This document shows positions 43,040-51,824 of a DNA stretch of 64,000 nucleotides, one piece after another. Positions within the stretch are counted from its first letter, which is position 1, and every line of letters starts with the position of its first letter. The translations under genes and the position numbers were made by a program. This DNA comes from Singulisphaera acidiphila DSM 18658 (GTDB lineage: Bacteria > Planctomycetota > Planctomycetia > Isosphaerales > Isosphaeraceae), in contig NC_019892.1 in assembly GCF_000242455.2 (NCBI RefSeq), positions 9,310,744 to 9,374,743 of the forward strand. Reading direction: 5' to 3'. The notes beneath the pieces were generated by a model. The model was not told where the DNA came from, ran no database searches, and was given only the letters and a program-made list of their open reading frames with translations.

Positions 43040-44937
43040 GGGTTCACACCCGCTTCCGTGACCGCTCCAACGGGAACCGCCACGAACCCCTTGTCGTCGG
43101 CCAGTTCGCTCGACTCACGGTGACTGCGGATCCAGCAGGCGTAATAGGCCCAGCCGCTTGCCAGACCCACCAGCGAGTAGAGAGCCGCCTCCGTCCAGCG
43201 GAGCATGATGGCCGTGAACAGAGTCCAGGTGATCGTGAAGCAGAAAAGGATGCCACAGGCAGCCGCACGCAGGTCCCAGACCAGCTCCCGCCGCTGCCGA
43301 GCGGGGTCGATCAGTCCTTCGGCCTCAAGCTCGCGCCGGATTGGCCCCCAGGCCCCGGGGGGCCTGACCTTGAGGTAGAACCGGCGCAACGTCTCGCGCG
43401 ACTCCGCAGGGGTCAGGAGCGAGATCAAGACACTTCCCGCCATGCCGATGCCCAAAAGCAAAAGCGTCGGCTGCCAGGCGGGTCGACTCTTCCAGTCCAG
43501 GCCGAACCAGACCAAGGCCGAGAGCGGAACCGAGACCAGGATTCCAAACACCTCGCCCCAGACGTTGAGCCGCCACCAGAACCAGCGGAGCCACGAGAGT
43601 GGCAAGGCAGGCGCAATCATTGCCGCGTTGATGAAAAAGACCCAGGGGCCAATGTCCTTGATCCCCAAGGCCAACACCGTGGAGAAAACCATCATCGCGA
43701 CCATCACGATCCGAGCAACGCGAATATGCTCATGCTCCGGAGCATCCGGTCGCATGTGCCGTCGATAAAGGTCGTTGACCACGAAGGACGAACCCCACTG
43801 AAGGAGCGTACCGACCGTGGACATGTAACCGGCCAGGACGGCGGCGATCAGCAGCCCACCAAAACCAGGAAGCTTGTCGGCGTAGCGAACGACAAGCTGC
43901 GACCAGACCCCGATCGACGGCGCGGTCGTCCCGTCAGGCATACTCATCAAACCATGCGTGCGCTCTGCGGGGGGATAGATTGCGATCGCCAGGATGCCGA
44001 GCGGCAGCAAGGGGACCATACGCACAACCAGGCTGAGAACACAGTTGAACATTTGCCCGAAAACCGCATGCCGCTCGTCCTTGGCCGCGAGGCAGCGCTG
44101 GGCGGTCCACCCCTCCCCCGCACACGGACTGCCCGCGAGGAAGAAACCGATCAACACCAGGGCCCCCAGGGTCGCCGGGTCCACATACGTGTTCGTCCCC
44201 GACGACGGCGAAAAAATCTGCCAGAAGCTCGCATCCCGCTGGACCATCGCCTTGTCCAGCATCGCGGAGTAGCTGCCGAACTCCTGCACTCCGAAGTACC
44301 AGACGATGACCGCCGCGAAGAAGAAGATGGCGAACTGGGGCACGTCGATGTAGGCCGCCCCGAGCAGGCCCCCCATCAGGGTATAAGTCAAGGTCACCGC
44401 CCCGAAGACCAGGACCACCGCCAAGGGAGACCACCCGATCATCGGTGCCAGGATCTGGGCGAGCATCGCCGTGCCATAGCCGAGGAAGACGGTCGCCCAG
44501 CCGATGCAGGCGTAGACGCCATAGAAGCCGCGAAAGGCCGACGCCCCCCGCCCGGAGTAGCGCAGCTCGATCAGCTCGCCGGTCGTCACCAGGCCGCTCC
44601 GCCGCCACATCTTCGCCCAGAAGATCCCGACCAGCGGCATCCAGATCGGCCAGGCAATCCAGGCGATCTGGTTCAAGTACATGAACCCGCCAACATAGAA
44701 GAGCCAGACCCAGCCGCCCCCCGAGTCGGAGTAGGTGGCCACGTTCGCGAACCCGATCACCCACCAGGGCAGGCTCCGTTCGCCGATCAAGAAACCGTCG
44801 GCTGATTTCGTCGCCGCCCTCGAGAAGTAGAGGCCGAGCCCGACCATCATGGCACCATAGAGGGCGATCACCCCCCATTCCACCACCCCGAGGCGGAGCG
44901 CGACCGTCGAGGCAAACAAGACCCCGGAAATCGTCAT
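43036..44937 (-). CDS. Sodium:solute symporter family transporter
   Basis: A 633-residue integral membrane protein of the SSS family. N-terminal helices include GVIALYGAMMVGLGLYFSRA, the TM1/2 region has SADGFLIGERSLPWWVIGFA, and further helices follow with ATYSDSGGGWVWLFYVGGFM (the region around the sodium site), LVTTGELIELRYSGRG, and a long C-terminal part with about five more helices. About 13-15 membrane segments in all. It imports a small organic solute with Na+; the substrate is probably the compound degraded by the neighbouring enzymes. Four-base overlaps on both sides link it to the amidohydrolase and the oxidoreductase. Confidence 0.92.
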   Translation of the reverse strand: MTISGVLFASTVALRLGVVEWGVIALYGAMMVGLGLYFSRAATKSADGFLIGERSLPWWVIGFANVATYSDSGGGWVWLFYVGGFMYLNQIAWIAWPIWMPLVGIFWAKMWRRSGLVTTGELIELRYSGRGASAFRGFYGVYACIGWATVFLGYGTAMLAQILAPMIGWSPLAVVLVFGAVTLTYTLMGGLLGAAYIDVPQFAIFFFAAVIVWYFGVQEFGSYSAMLDKAMVQRDASFWQIFSPSSGTNTYVDPATLGALVLIGFFLAGSPCAGEGWTAQRCLAAKDERHAVFGQMFNCVLSLVVRMVPLLPLGILAIAIYPPAERTHGLMSMPDGTTAPSIGVWSQLVVRYADKLPGFGGLLIAAVLAGYMSTVGTLLQWGSSFVVNDLYRRHMRPDAPEHEHIRVARIVMVAMMVFSTVLALGIKDIGPWVFFINAAMIAPALPLSWLRWFWWRLNVWGEVFGILVSVPLSALVWFGLDWKSRPAWQPTLLLLGIGMAGSVLISLLTPAESRETLRRFYLKVRPPGAWGPIRRELEAEGLIDPARQRRELVWDLRAAACGILFCFTITWTLFTAIMLRWTEAALYSLVGLASGWAYYACWIRSHRESSELADDKGFVAVPVGAVTEAGVNP

Positions 44938-45809
44938 CGAGTCACCTCCGCCACTGGGGAGCGCCTTGGATCGGGCAGTCCGAGCAAGGTCAACGCATCG
45001 CGATAAATCAAGGCCTCAACCTGCTCCCGAGGGAGCGAGAACCGATCGATTCGGATGTCGCAGAGCCCGCGCAGGCCGGCCACGGTCTCGGCCACCGTCG
45101 TGACGGGGAAGTCGGTGCCGAAGAGGAGCTTGTTCCAGACCCGGTATTCGTCAACGAGCATCAGGCTGTGGAAGAACTGCCAGGGGCGGTAGAACAAGGC
45201 ACTCACATCGGCATAGAGGTTCGGGTGCTTGCGAATCACCGCGATCGTCTCCCCTTCATAGGGGTGACCGAGATGCGCCAAGATCATCGTCACGTCGGGG
45301 AACCGAGACGCCACCACATCGAGATGTCGAGGGAGGGTGCACTCGATCGGTGCGTTCGAGACGAAGGTCGTCCCCGTATGCAAGAGGACGGGCAGACTAT
45401 GCTTCGCCGCATACTGCCAGAGTGGATCGAGGCGTTCATCCTGTGGAAAGAATCCGGCGTACATCGGCAAGAGCTTGATCCCGCGCATCCCCCAGCGCTC
45501 GCGTCCTTCCCGCATCTCGTCTTCCCAGCCCGGCTGAGTCGGGTCCAGCGACATGAAGCCGATCAGCCGCTCCGGGTCTCCCGCGACACAGGCCGCGACG
45601 TCGGCGTCGTCGATCCAGACGCCGGTCAGCCGAGCCTTCCCACCGAAGACGAGCGAGACAACCTCCTCTCCCCCGGTCGAGGCGCGATAGTCCGCGTAAC
45701 GCGTGACGAGGTCCACCTCCGACGCCCGCATCCGCCGCGCATCGGCCTGAAACGACGGCGAAAAACAGTCCGGCTTCGGCCAGCAATGCGAATGCACGTC
45801 GACGATCAT
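44934..45809 (-). CDS. Amidohydrolase family protein (metal-dependent, amidohydro-rel type)
   Basis: A 291-residue TIM-barrel hydrolase. All metal-site motifs are present: HSH in IVDVHSHCWPKP, His in LPVLLHTGTTF, His in MILAHLGHPYEGE and Asp in KLLFGTDFPVTT. Members hydrolyse or decarboxylate cyclic or amide substrates such as lactones. The ATG giving MIVDVHSH has AGGGGG nine bases upstream; the GTG three codons earlier sits on that site. First gene of a three-gene overlapping operon with symporter and oxidoreductase. Lactone or carboxylic acid chemistry is likely. Confidence 0.9.
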   Translation of the reverse strand: MIVDVHSHCWPKPDCFSPSFQADARRMRASEVDLVTRYADYRASTGGEEVVSLVFGGKARLTGVWIDDADVAACVAGDPERLIGFMSLDPTQPGWEDEMREGRERWGMRGIKLLPMYAGFFPQDERLDPLWQYAAKHSLPVLLHTGTTFVSNAPIECTLPRHLDVVASRFPDVTMILAHLGHPYEGETIAVIRKHPNLYADVSALFYRPWQFFHSLMLVDEYRVWNKLLFGTDFPVTTVAETVAGLRGLCDIRIDRFSLPREQVEALIYRDALTLLGLPDPRRSPVAEVTR

Positions 45810-45826
45810 GAGGAGCACCCCCTTCT

Positions 45827-46012
45827 AAGTGCCTGTCTCGACAGGTCAGGCTTCACCGGGGAAAAGGGACGTTTGGGTGCCACGGGTTCCGTACTCGGAC
45901 CCCGTGCGCAACAGGCCAAGGCATTCCCGCATGGGTTCCGAGTACGGAACCGCATGGCACCCGGAAGGTTATCAAAACTCCGATGCGATTCGCCTTCTGG
46001 GACAGACTCTAA
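45827..46012. repeat. Family B dispersed repeat, copy 2 (inverted relative to copy 1)
   Basis: Reverse complement of copy 1 with few differences. Ends TAAGTGCCTGTC and GACAGACTCTAA. It begins 18 bases upstream of the amidohydrolase start, so the operon 42.0-45.8 kb lies exactly between two inverted copies. Confidence 0.92.
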
Positions 46013-46195
46013 GCCGTTGGTCTTGGTTTTCTTTGATTGATCTGATGGGCGACCGCGGTGATACAATCGCTGTTGGATGCCACGGGTTGGACTCAACCCG
46101 TGAACGATAGCCCCGGTTTTTGGCTCACGGGTTGGGTACAACCCGTGGCACCCAGGGCTTGCACATGATTCAATGCAAAGAAAAACCAGGTCCAT
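46011..46195. repeat. Family C dispersed repeat, copy 1
   Basis: Begins AAGCCGTTGGTCTTGGTTTT and ends AAAGAAAAACCAGGTCCAT. The ends are imperfect inverted repeats, and a hairpin core (GCCACGGGTTGGACTCAACC / CACGGGTTGGGTACAACC) sits in the middle. Abuts family B copy 2 directly. Nearly identical to the copy at 62485. Confidence 0.9.
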
Positions 46196-46237
46196 GAGTC
46201 GGCCTCGCCCACCCGACGAAATAACGCATGCGCAAAT

Positions 46238-47026
46238 TTACTGAGCCACCGACATCCTCTCGAGAGGTCGTTCCCGGAGCTTCAAGAGGCGATCGGAATT
46301 GGCGTGAAGTACCTTCGCAAGGTCGTCGGGGTTCAGGCCGGCCTCGGTCACGTTGTCGATGCGTTCGGGGAGCAGTTCCCAGCCTCCCCCCGCACCAAAG
46401 TCGGAGCCGAAGAGGATCTTGTCGGCTCCGGCCGTCTCAACGAGATGGACCAAATCCCCCGGGCGCGACCCGCAGAAGCAGCCGTAGAGGTTCGGGATAT
46501 CCCGGATGAGCTGGGCGGCCGGGTCGGTGTAGTCGGCCGAACCGGCGTGGCCGAGGACGACCACCGCCTCGGGGACCCAGCGGGCCACGTCGGCGATCTG
46601 ATACGTTGTCGAATAGGGAGGGGTGCCGTCGTGGAAGAGGACCGGAACGTTGTGGCTCGCAGCGGAACGGAGGATGGCGACCATCGTCTCCTTCACCATG
46701 CTGCAGGCGAACGCCTGGAGCCAGGGGTGAAACTTGACCCCCCGGAACAGCGGGTCGGCCAAACAGCGTTCGAGCTCGTCCACTGCGGCCGGCCCGAGTT
46801 TCGGGTCGACCGTCACGAACGGGATGAGCCGGCCCGGCTGGCTCAGGCAACGCTCCGCCAGCGCCTCGTTGTGCCGTGGGCAGTCGCCATAAAAACCCAT
46901 GACCGTGTAGACGCAGGCGGCCTCGACGTCGCAACGGTCGAGGGTCGCGACCAGGTCGGCCGCCGTCGGGAGGGGCTTGTCGAGCCAATAGCCGTCGAGG
47001 TGGGCGTGAAAATCGATGATCCGCAT
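46238..47026 (-). CDS. Amidohydrolase family protein (metal-dependent)
   Basis: A 262-residue barrel with intact metal ligands: HAH in IIDFHAHLDGYW, His in VPVLFHDGTPPY, His in VVVLGHAGSADY and Asp in KILFGSDFGAGGG. Relatives are decarboxylases or lactone/amide hydrolases. It follows a related but degenerate protein after 17 bases on the same strand. Together they form the downstream end of the ROK/MLE operon. Specific substrate unknown. Confidence 0.88.
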   Translation of the reverse strand: MRIIDFHAHLDGYWLDKPLPTAADLVATLDRCDVEAACVYTVMGFYGDCPRHNEALAERCLSQPGRLIPFVTVDPKLGPAAVDELERCLADPLFRGVKFHPWLQAFACSMVKETMVAILRSAASHNVPVLFHDGTPPYSTTYQIADVARWVPEAVVVLGHAGSADYTDPAAQLIRDIPNLYGCFCGSRPGDLVHLVETAGADKILFGSDFGAGGGWELLPERIDNVTEAGLNPDDLAKVLHANSDRLLKLRERPLERMSVAQ

Positions 47027-47043
47027 GGAGGCCGTCCCCTCGC

Positions 47044-47772
47044 CTAAAGACCAAAGATCCGAACCGCGTTATCGTGCAGGATCGCCCGCATCGCGGGTTC
47101 GTCGAGCTCGAGCCGCTCCAAGGTCCGCAAGTTCACGGCGTACCGGTTCCGAGGCTCGGCGCCACCGAACAGGACCCGCGAAGCGCTATACGTTTTGACG
47201 ATCTCACGGATCGCGTCGCCCCACATCATCGAGGCGTCGAGATACAAGTTTGCAATCGTCCTGAACGATTCCGGAAGCTCGAACCACATGTCGGCATAAC
47301 CGCCGAAGCCGGCGATGAATGCCGTTTCGGGGAACTTCCGGGCGACCTCGACCAGCGCGAGGATATCGGCAAACGTATAGAGTCCGGTGCGGACCATCAC
47401 GGGCCAGCGATAGTTCGCCGCCCGTTCGAAGAGGGGAAGGGCCACGTCCTCGGTGGGAAAAAAGCCTTGGCGGGCCGGGTCGAGGAAGAGCCCGACCGCA
47501 CCCAGGTCGCGGGCCCTGGCCAGTTCGTCGAGCGCCTTTATGCCCCACCAGGGATTGGCCGTCGCCAGGCCTCGAATCCTCGGGCCCGCCTTCAAGACCA
47601 GGTCATTGCCGGCCTGATGGTCGACGACCAGGCCCGCCCCCATGGGGCGGGCGACGGCCGTGGCAACCCCGGCGGCATCCATCCGCCGGAGCAACTCGCC
47701 CGGTTCCAGGGCGAGGTAGGTTTCGCGGCCCAGCATCGCATGGGCATCAATCACCGGGAACAGTTCGGCCAT
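47044..47772 (-). CDS. Amidohydrolase-fold protein lacking the metal ligands (probable pseudoenzyme)
   Basis: A 242-residue protein clearly built like its neighbour: opening VIDAHAMLGRE, PVMVRTGLYTFADILALVEV, TAFIAGFGGYADMW and ASRVLFGGAEPRNRYAV. Yet each metal position is changed: H-x-H is HAM, the strand-5 His is absent (VRTG), the strand-6 G-H is GFG, and the strand-8 Asp is GAE. Such a complete loss indicates a non-metal role, for example a binding or regulatory subunit of the adjacent intact enzyme. I start at MAELFPVIDAHA; this ATG overlaps the enolase-superfamily gene by 26 bases. The pairing of intact and degenerate copies is the notable point. Confidence 0.82.
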   Translation of the reverse strand: MAELFPVIDAHAMLGRETYLALEPGELLRRMDAAGVATAVARPMGAGLVVDHQAGNDLVLKAGPRIRGLATANPWWGIKALDELARARDLGAVGLFLDPARQGFFPTEDVALPLFERAANYRWPVMVRTGLYTFADILALVEVARKFPETAFIAGFGGYADMWFELPESFRTIANLYLDASMMWGDAIREIVKTYSASRVLFGGAEPRNRYAVNLRTLERLELDEPAMRAILHDNAVRIFGL

Positions 47773-48865
47773 ACGGCACCACTCCGAATCCATGTCCTGT
47801 CGGAACGTCCACGCGCCCGTCGCGAAACGCAATGGGCGGAGTGACCGACGACGCGTCGTAGAACAAGGCGGCCATCAGGTCGCAGGCGTACTGCTCGACC
47901 GGGAAGACGGTCAGGCTGGAGGCGAGGCAGGCCATCGCCGCCTGGCCCAGGTCGGTCTCGAGATTCGAACCGATCGCGCAAGCCTTTCCCGCCGCCTGAA
48001 CCTGCTTCGCCATCGCGAGCGAGTGGGTAAATCCACCGTTCTTGCCCGGATAGATCGAGAGGACGTCGAAAGCGTCGCGGTCGAGCGCTTCCTTGAGGTG
48101 GTCGGGGGTGAAGACCGCCTCATCGGCGAGAATCGGCACCGAGACGCGCTTGCGGACCTCGGCCAACAGGCCGATCCGGTCCCGTGGCGTGGGCTGCTCG
48201 GCGAGCGAGAGCTTGAACGGCGCCAGCGACTCGATCGAGCAGACCGCCTCGTCAGCGGTCGCGTGCGCCCCGTTATAGTCGATGGTGAAAACAGGCTCGG
48301 AACCGAGCCGATCCCGGACCGCCCGCAGCCGGGCCACGTCGTCGATGCCAGGCTTACCCGTCTTGAACTTGAGGGTGCGGACCCCCGCCTCCCAGAACTC
48401 GACGGCGAGCTGCACTGTTTCTTCCGGCGGGTAACAGCCGATGCTGACCCGGGTCGGGATCCGCTTGACCGGCTCACGGTCGGCGACCAGGCTCGCGACC
48501 GAGACCCCCTGGGAGCGTGCCCAGAGATCCCAGAGGGCGATATCCACGGCCGACTTGATGAACGAGTTGCCGTGCAGGCTGCGATCGAGGATCGCGACCG
48601 CCTCGGACGGATGGTCGAACCGGGCGCCGACGAGTTGAGGGGCGATGTAGTTTTCGAGCATCCAGACCGCAGTCTCGGCTGCCTCGCCGCTCCAGATCGG
48701 GGCGGTCGCCGCTTCGGCGTAGCCGTGCTGGCCGTCCTCTCCGGTGACGGTCAGGGTGACGTAGTGCGAGGCTTCGTGCCGTCCGAGAAAGGAGATGATC
48801 GCCCCTTGCGAGCGCACGGGATGATCAACAACCTTGGCGGTGATCCGACGAACAAGCAAGCTCAT
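47747..48865 (-). CDS. Mandelate racemase/muconate lactonizing enzyme family protein (MLE-type)
   Basis: A 372-residue enolase-superfamily enzyme. The catalytic K-x-K is in TLKFKTGKPG, metal ligands are the Asp of FTIDYNGAH, Glu of SLAEQPTPR and Asp of ILADEAVF, and the second catalytic Lys is in SIYPGKNGGFT, the pattern of the muconate-cycloisomerase subgroup. The N-terminal capping domain (VVDHPVRSQGAIISFLGRHE) determines the substrate. It would abstract a proton alpha to a carboxylate, leading to cycloisomerisation, epimerisation or dehydration. Its ATG overlaps the stop of the ROK regulator by four bases. Confidence 0.93.
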   Translation of the reverse strand: MSLLVRRITAKVVDHPVRSQGAIISFLGRHEASHYVTLTVTGEDGQHGYAEAATAPIWSGEAAETAVWMLENYIAPQLVGARFDHPSEAVAILDRSLHGNSFIKSAVDIALWDLWARSQGVSVASLVADREPVKRIPTRVSIGCYPPEETVQLAVEFWEAGVRTLKFKTGKPGIDDVARLRAVRDRLGSEPVFTIDYNGAHATADEAVCSIESLAPFKLSLAEQPTPRDRIGLLAEVRKRVSVPILADEAVFTPDHLKEALDRDAFDVLSIYPGKNGGFTHSLAMAKQVQAAGKACAIGSNLETDLGQAAMACLASSLTVFPVEQYACDLMAALFYDASSVTPPIAFRDGRVDVPTGHGFGVVPYGRTVPGD

Positions 48866-50193
48866 GATTTGGTTTCCGATTCCATGAGAGACGGCGTTTT
48901 CGTCCCGTTCCCCTCGAACCGGGCCCCGACCGACGGATACGCGAAGAGTCGCTCCCGGACATAGGCGGCGATCCCGAGGAAGGTCGACGATTCTCCCACC
49001 TCGGCCAAGCGGACCTCAATACCCTGAAGCAATTCACGCAAGGTGTAGCGCGGTAGGGCCTGCTTCAAAGGCTCCAGCAGGAGGTCGCCGGCCTCGACGA
49101 ACCGGCCGCCAAGGATGATCCGCTCGGGATTGAGCAGGCTCACGACGTTGCCCAGGCCACGGGCCAGGGCGAGTCCGGCGTCGGCCAGGATCTCGCGAGC
49201 GCGGCCATCTCCTTCGCGGGCGGCCCGGAGCATCCGGGCGAATTCGTCATCCGGCGCCTCGCCGAAGGAAAGGGGCGGTCGGTCGGAGTCGGAAGTGCCA
49301 CCGCGCCAAAGGGCCGCCAGCCGCGCGGGGGCCAGGTGAGCTTCCAGGCAGCCGACACCGCCACAGCCACAAGGCGGCCCTGCCTCGGAGACGCGAGTGT
49401 GACCGATTTCACCGGCGGAACCGTCGCGTCCCGTCAGCAGTTGGCCGTTCTCAACGATACCGCCGCCGATCCCGTCGAGGAGGGTGACGAAGACCGCATG
49501 CGCCGAGCCTCGCCCCGCGCCAAAGGCAACTTCCCCCAAAGCCTGCCAGCCGTCGCCGCGTTCGATGACGACAGGCAGGCCGGTCGCCCCGCTCAGCCGC
49601 TCGACGACCGGAATGTTCTGCCATCCCGGGACGTTCACCGCGCGGACGGCACGCCCCGACGCGATGTTGACCGTGCCCGGATCGGCCGCGCCGGCGGCCA
49701 CGATCCGGACGCCCGCCTTGGGAGCGGCCGCCACGGCACGCCCCAACGCATCGGTAATCCGCCGCAAGAGCCGATCGGCGTCGTCACTGAACGGGCCGTC
49801 CCACCGCCGCTGCCAGCGCACGGTGCCCGCGAGATCAGCCACGGCCGAGACCACATGGTTGCGGTCGTAACGCACGCAAGCCACCCCTAACCCTCGGAGG
49901 TCGATCTCCAGAAGCGTCTGCGGACGCCCCTGCCCCGTCCCCCCCGCAGGCGTCACCACGCTCTCCCGGATCAAGCCGTCCCGGAGCAGGTCGCCGCAGA
50001 TATCCGACAACCGCGACAGCGGCAAGCCCGTCCGCCGGTGCAGCCCCACGCGCGACTCCGCCCCTTCGTGAAACAGTGAGGCACAGACGAGCAACCGATT
50101 GTACGCCGGCTTCGTGATCTGATTCCCATTGGGAAACCAGGCGAGCCCCGGCTCCTTCGATGGCTCCACATCTAAATCCTTCGCTCGCCCCAT
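48862..50193 (-). CDS. ROK-family transcriptional regulator
   Basis: A 443-residue NagC/XylR-type protein. The N-terminal winged HTH spans about residues 28-90 (YNRLLVCASLFHEGAESRVG, LPLSRLSDICGDLLRDGLI). The ROK sugar-binding half has VTLLDGIGGGIVENGQL, the GEIGHTRV segment and the zinc motif C-G-C-G-G-V-G-C-L-E (CGCGGVGCLEAHLA). Such proteins repress sugar-utilisation operons until a sugar or sugar phosphate binds. It is the first gene of the minus-strand operon and probably controls it. The kinase-type Asp region reads VVIERGDGWQALGEVAFG, so sugar kinase activity is unlikely. Confidence 0.92.
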   Translation of the reverse strand: MGRAKDLDVEPSKEPGLAWFPNGNQITKPAYNRLLVCASLFHEGAESRVGLHRRTGLPLSRLSDICGDLLRDGLIRESVVTPAGGTGQGRPQTLLEIDLRGLGVACVRYDRNHVVSAVADLAGTVRWQRRWDGPFSDDADRLLRRITDALGRAVAAAPKAGVRIVAAGAADPGTVNIASGRAVRAVNVPGWQNIPVVERLSGATGLPVVIERGDGWQALGEVAFGAGRGSAHAVFVTLLDGIGGGIVENGQLLTGRDGSAGEIGHTRVSEAGPPCGCGGVGCLEAHLAPARLAALWRGGTSDSDRPPLSFGEAPDDEFARMLRAAREGDGRAREILADAGLALARGLGNVVSLLNPERIILGGRFVEAGDLLLEPLKQALPRYTLRELLQGIEVRLAEVGESSTFLGIAAYVRERLFAYPSVGARFEGNGTKTPSLMESETKS

Positions 50194-50470
50194 CGAGGTC
50201 CACTCCTCCCCCTAAAATGTCGTTTCCGCTCAAACCACCGCAAACGCATCATCAACTCTGCATTTTACTGCGTTCACGTTTGACACGAAACTCTTCCACA
50301 AAAAACGCCACGGGGAGACTCGGGCCATTTACTTCCAAGATTGGAATATATCCACCCTGCCGCCGTCGAGCAAGGGGCTCCTCGCAAATTGTCCATTCAT
50401 TGCGTTGAAACTATTCCCAAATGAGGCCGATCCTCGCGATTGAAAACCGTGAAGATTTGTTTCAGAGCCG

Positions 50471-50500
50471 TTGACATTAATTCCAAAACTGAAATATACT
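50471..50500 (+). promoter_or_regulatory. Sigma-70 type promoter of the DUF1559 gene
   Basis: TTGACA, an 18-base AT-rich spacer and TATACT: a perfect -35 and a five-of-six -10 box. It would give a leader of about 160 bases before the DUF1559 start. This is the clearest consensus promoter in the window. Confidence 0.75.
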
Positions 50501-50573
50501 CTCGATCAAGCGTTCCAGCTCGGCGTACCGCATGTGGCGTTCCATCTCCCAGCCACCTCTCCCGCGGCGCCGG

Positions 50574-50601
50574 ATCGCGAACCAGTTCACCGGTTCGCGA
50601 T
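50574..50601 (+). promoter_or_regulatory. 10-bp perfect hairpin in the DUF1559 leader
   Basis: ATCGCGAACC and GGTTCGCGAT pair perfectly around an eight-base loop, 68 bases upstream of the start codon. There is no T-run, so it is more likely an RNA-stability or regulatory structure than a terminator. Confidence 0.5.
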
Positions 50602-50669
50602 GACGAAATTCTCAGAGTCAGGTCGTTGATTCATGGCGATTTTCCTTTCTCTGTCGTCGGGGACATATC

Positions 50670-51731
50670 ATGAAGACCCACGCTCGCAGTGGTTCGAGGC
50701 GCGGATTCACGCTCATTGAGTTACTGGTCGTGATCGCGATCATTGCCGTGCTGATTGCTCTCTTGCTGCCGGCGGTGCAGCAGGCGCGCGAGGCGGCCCG
50801 ACGCAGCCAATGCGTCAACAATTTGAAGCAGATCGGCCTGGCGCTCATGAATTACGAGAGCACCAACGGCGGCTTTCCGCCTCCCAAGATCTTCTCGGGG
50901 TCGGGCATCGGCAACAACGGCGGGATCAATGGGGTCCTGAACACCACGGGGTTCACCATGATCCTGAGCTTCCTGGAGCAGACCACCCTCTCCAGCGCCT
51001 ACAACTTCAGCCAAGCGTCGAGCAGTTCGGTCAACGGCCCCAACAACAACGTGATTGGCAACCCGATTGTTAACTCGACCGTCGTCTCCGCGCTTGTCTC
51101 CGTCTATGCTTGCCCCTCCGACCAACCTCCCGACATCCAGAACGAAGCGGGCAACGGGCCTTACGCCCGCACCCAGGCGCGGCGGAGCAACTACTTCTTC
51201 TGCTCCACGCTCTGGATGGAGTATTACGGCCCTTACGCCTGGGGAGGGTCACTGCCCGACTACGTCCAGTCGACCCGAGGTGCATTTATCACGGACATGT
51301 CGACGAAGTTGAGCGAGATCAGCGACGGCCTGAGCAATACGGCCATGGTCGGGGAGTCTCCCCAAATCCATCTGGCCTCGGTCTGGGGCCCTTACTGGGG
51401 GTCGGGAGTGCACACGTCCACCAACGGGAACGTCTATCCGCCGCCCCCGCTCATCACGTCGATCGCCGCCAGTCTCGGCCTGGGGCCGGAGTGGCGCGAC
51501 TACACGACGACCTTGCCCAACGCGTTCCCCAATAGCACTCAGTGCGGCGGCCCATGCGGCAATAACAAACTCCCGTATGCCAATATCATGGGCAGCAAGC
51601 ATCCCGGCGGCCTCAACCTGGTTTTCGCCGACGGCAGCGTCCATTTCATCAAGAACAGCATTAGCGGCAATACGTGGTGGGCGCTCAACACGATTCACGG
51701 CGGTGAAATCCTCAGCGCTGATTCTTATTAA
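50670..51731 (+). CDS. DUF1559 domain protein (pseudopilin-like, planctomycete type)
   Basis: A 353-residue protein with a type IV pilin-type leader: basic RSGSRRG, then FTLIELLVVIAIIAVLIALL and PAVQQAREAARRSQCVNNLK. Prepilin peptidase would cleave before the F of FTLIE. The large C-terminal domain ends with the H-X9-DG motif, SKHPGGLNLVFADGSVHFI. DUF1559 proteins occur in very large paralogous families in planctomycetes; their role in the envelope is unknown. A strong promoter and a structured leader precede it. It is followed by repeats and then a transthyretin-like lipoprotein gene, a neighbour often seen with this family. Confidence 0.95.
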   Translation: MKTHARSGSRRGFTLIELLVVIAIIAVLIALLLPAVQQAREAARRSQCVNNLKQIGLALMNYESTNGGFPPPKIFSGSGIGNNGGINGVLNTTGFTMILSFLEQTTLSSAYNFSQASSSSVNGPNNNVIGNPIVNSTVVSALVSVYACPSDQPPDIQNEAGNGPYARTQARRSNYFFCSTLWMEYYGPYAWGGSLPDYVQSTRGAFITDMSTKLSEISDGLSNTAMVGESPQIHLASVWGPYWGSGVHTSTNGNVYPPPPLITSIAASLGLGPEWRDYTTTLPNAFPNSTQCGGPCGNNKLPYANIMGSKHPGGLNLVFADGSVHFIKNSISGNTWWALNTIHGGEILSADSY

Positions 51732-51824
51732 CTTTCCGGAATACAGCGGTTTACCGACGAGTTACGTCTGTTCCGCCTTGTCGTGGAGTGGCCCACACAC
51801 GCATCAGCAGCATGACGACATTTT

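Larger units (their letters stand above)
50194..50669. other. Divergent regulatory region between ROK operon and DUF1559 gene
   Basis: AT-rich in its middle. It contains the sigma-70 promoter of the DUF1559 gene and must hold the ROK operon promoter and probably a ROK operator. Near 50336-50353 there is AAGATTGGAATATATCC, a second AT-rich element that might belong to the minus-strand promoter. Confidence 0.5.
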
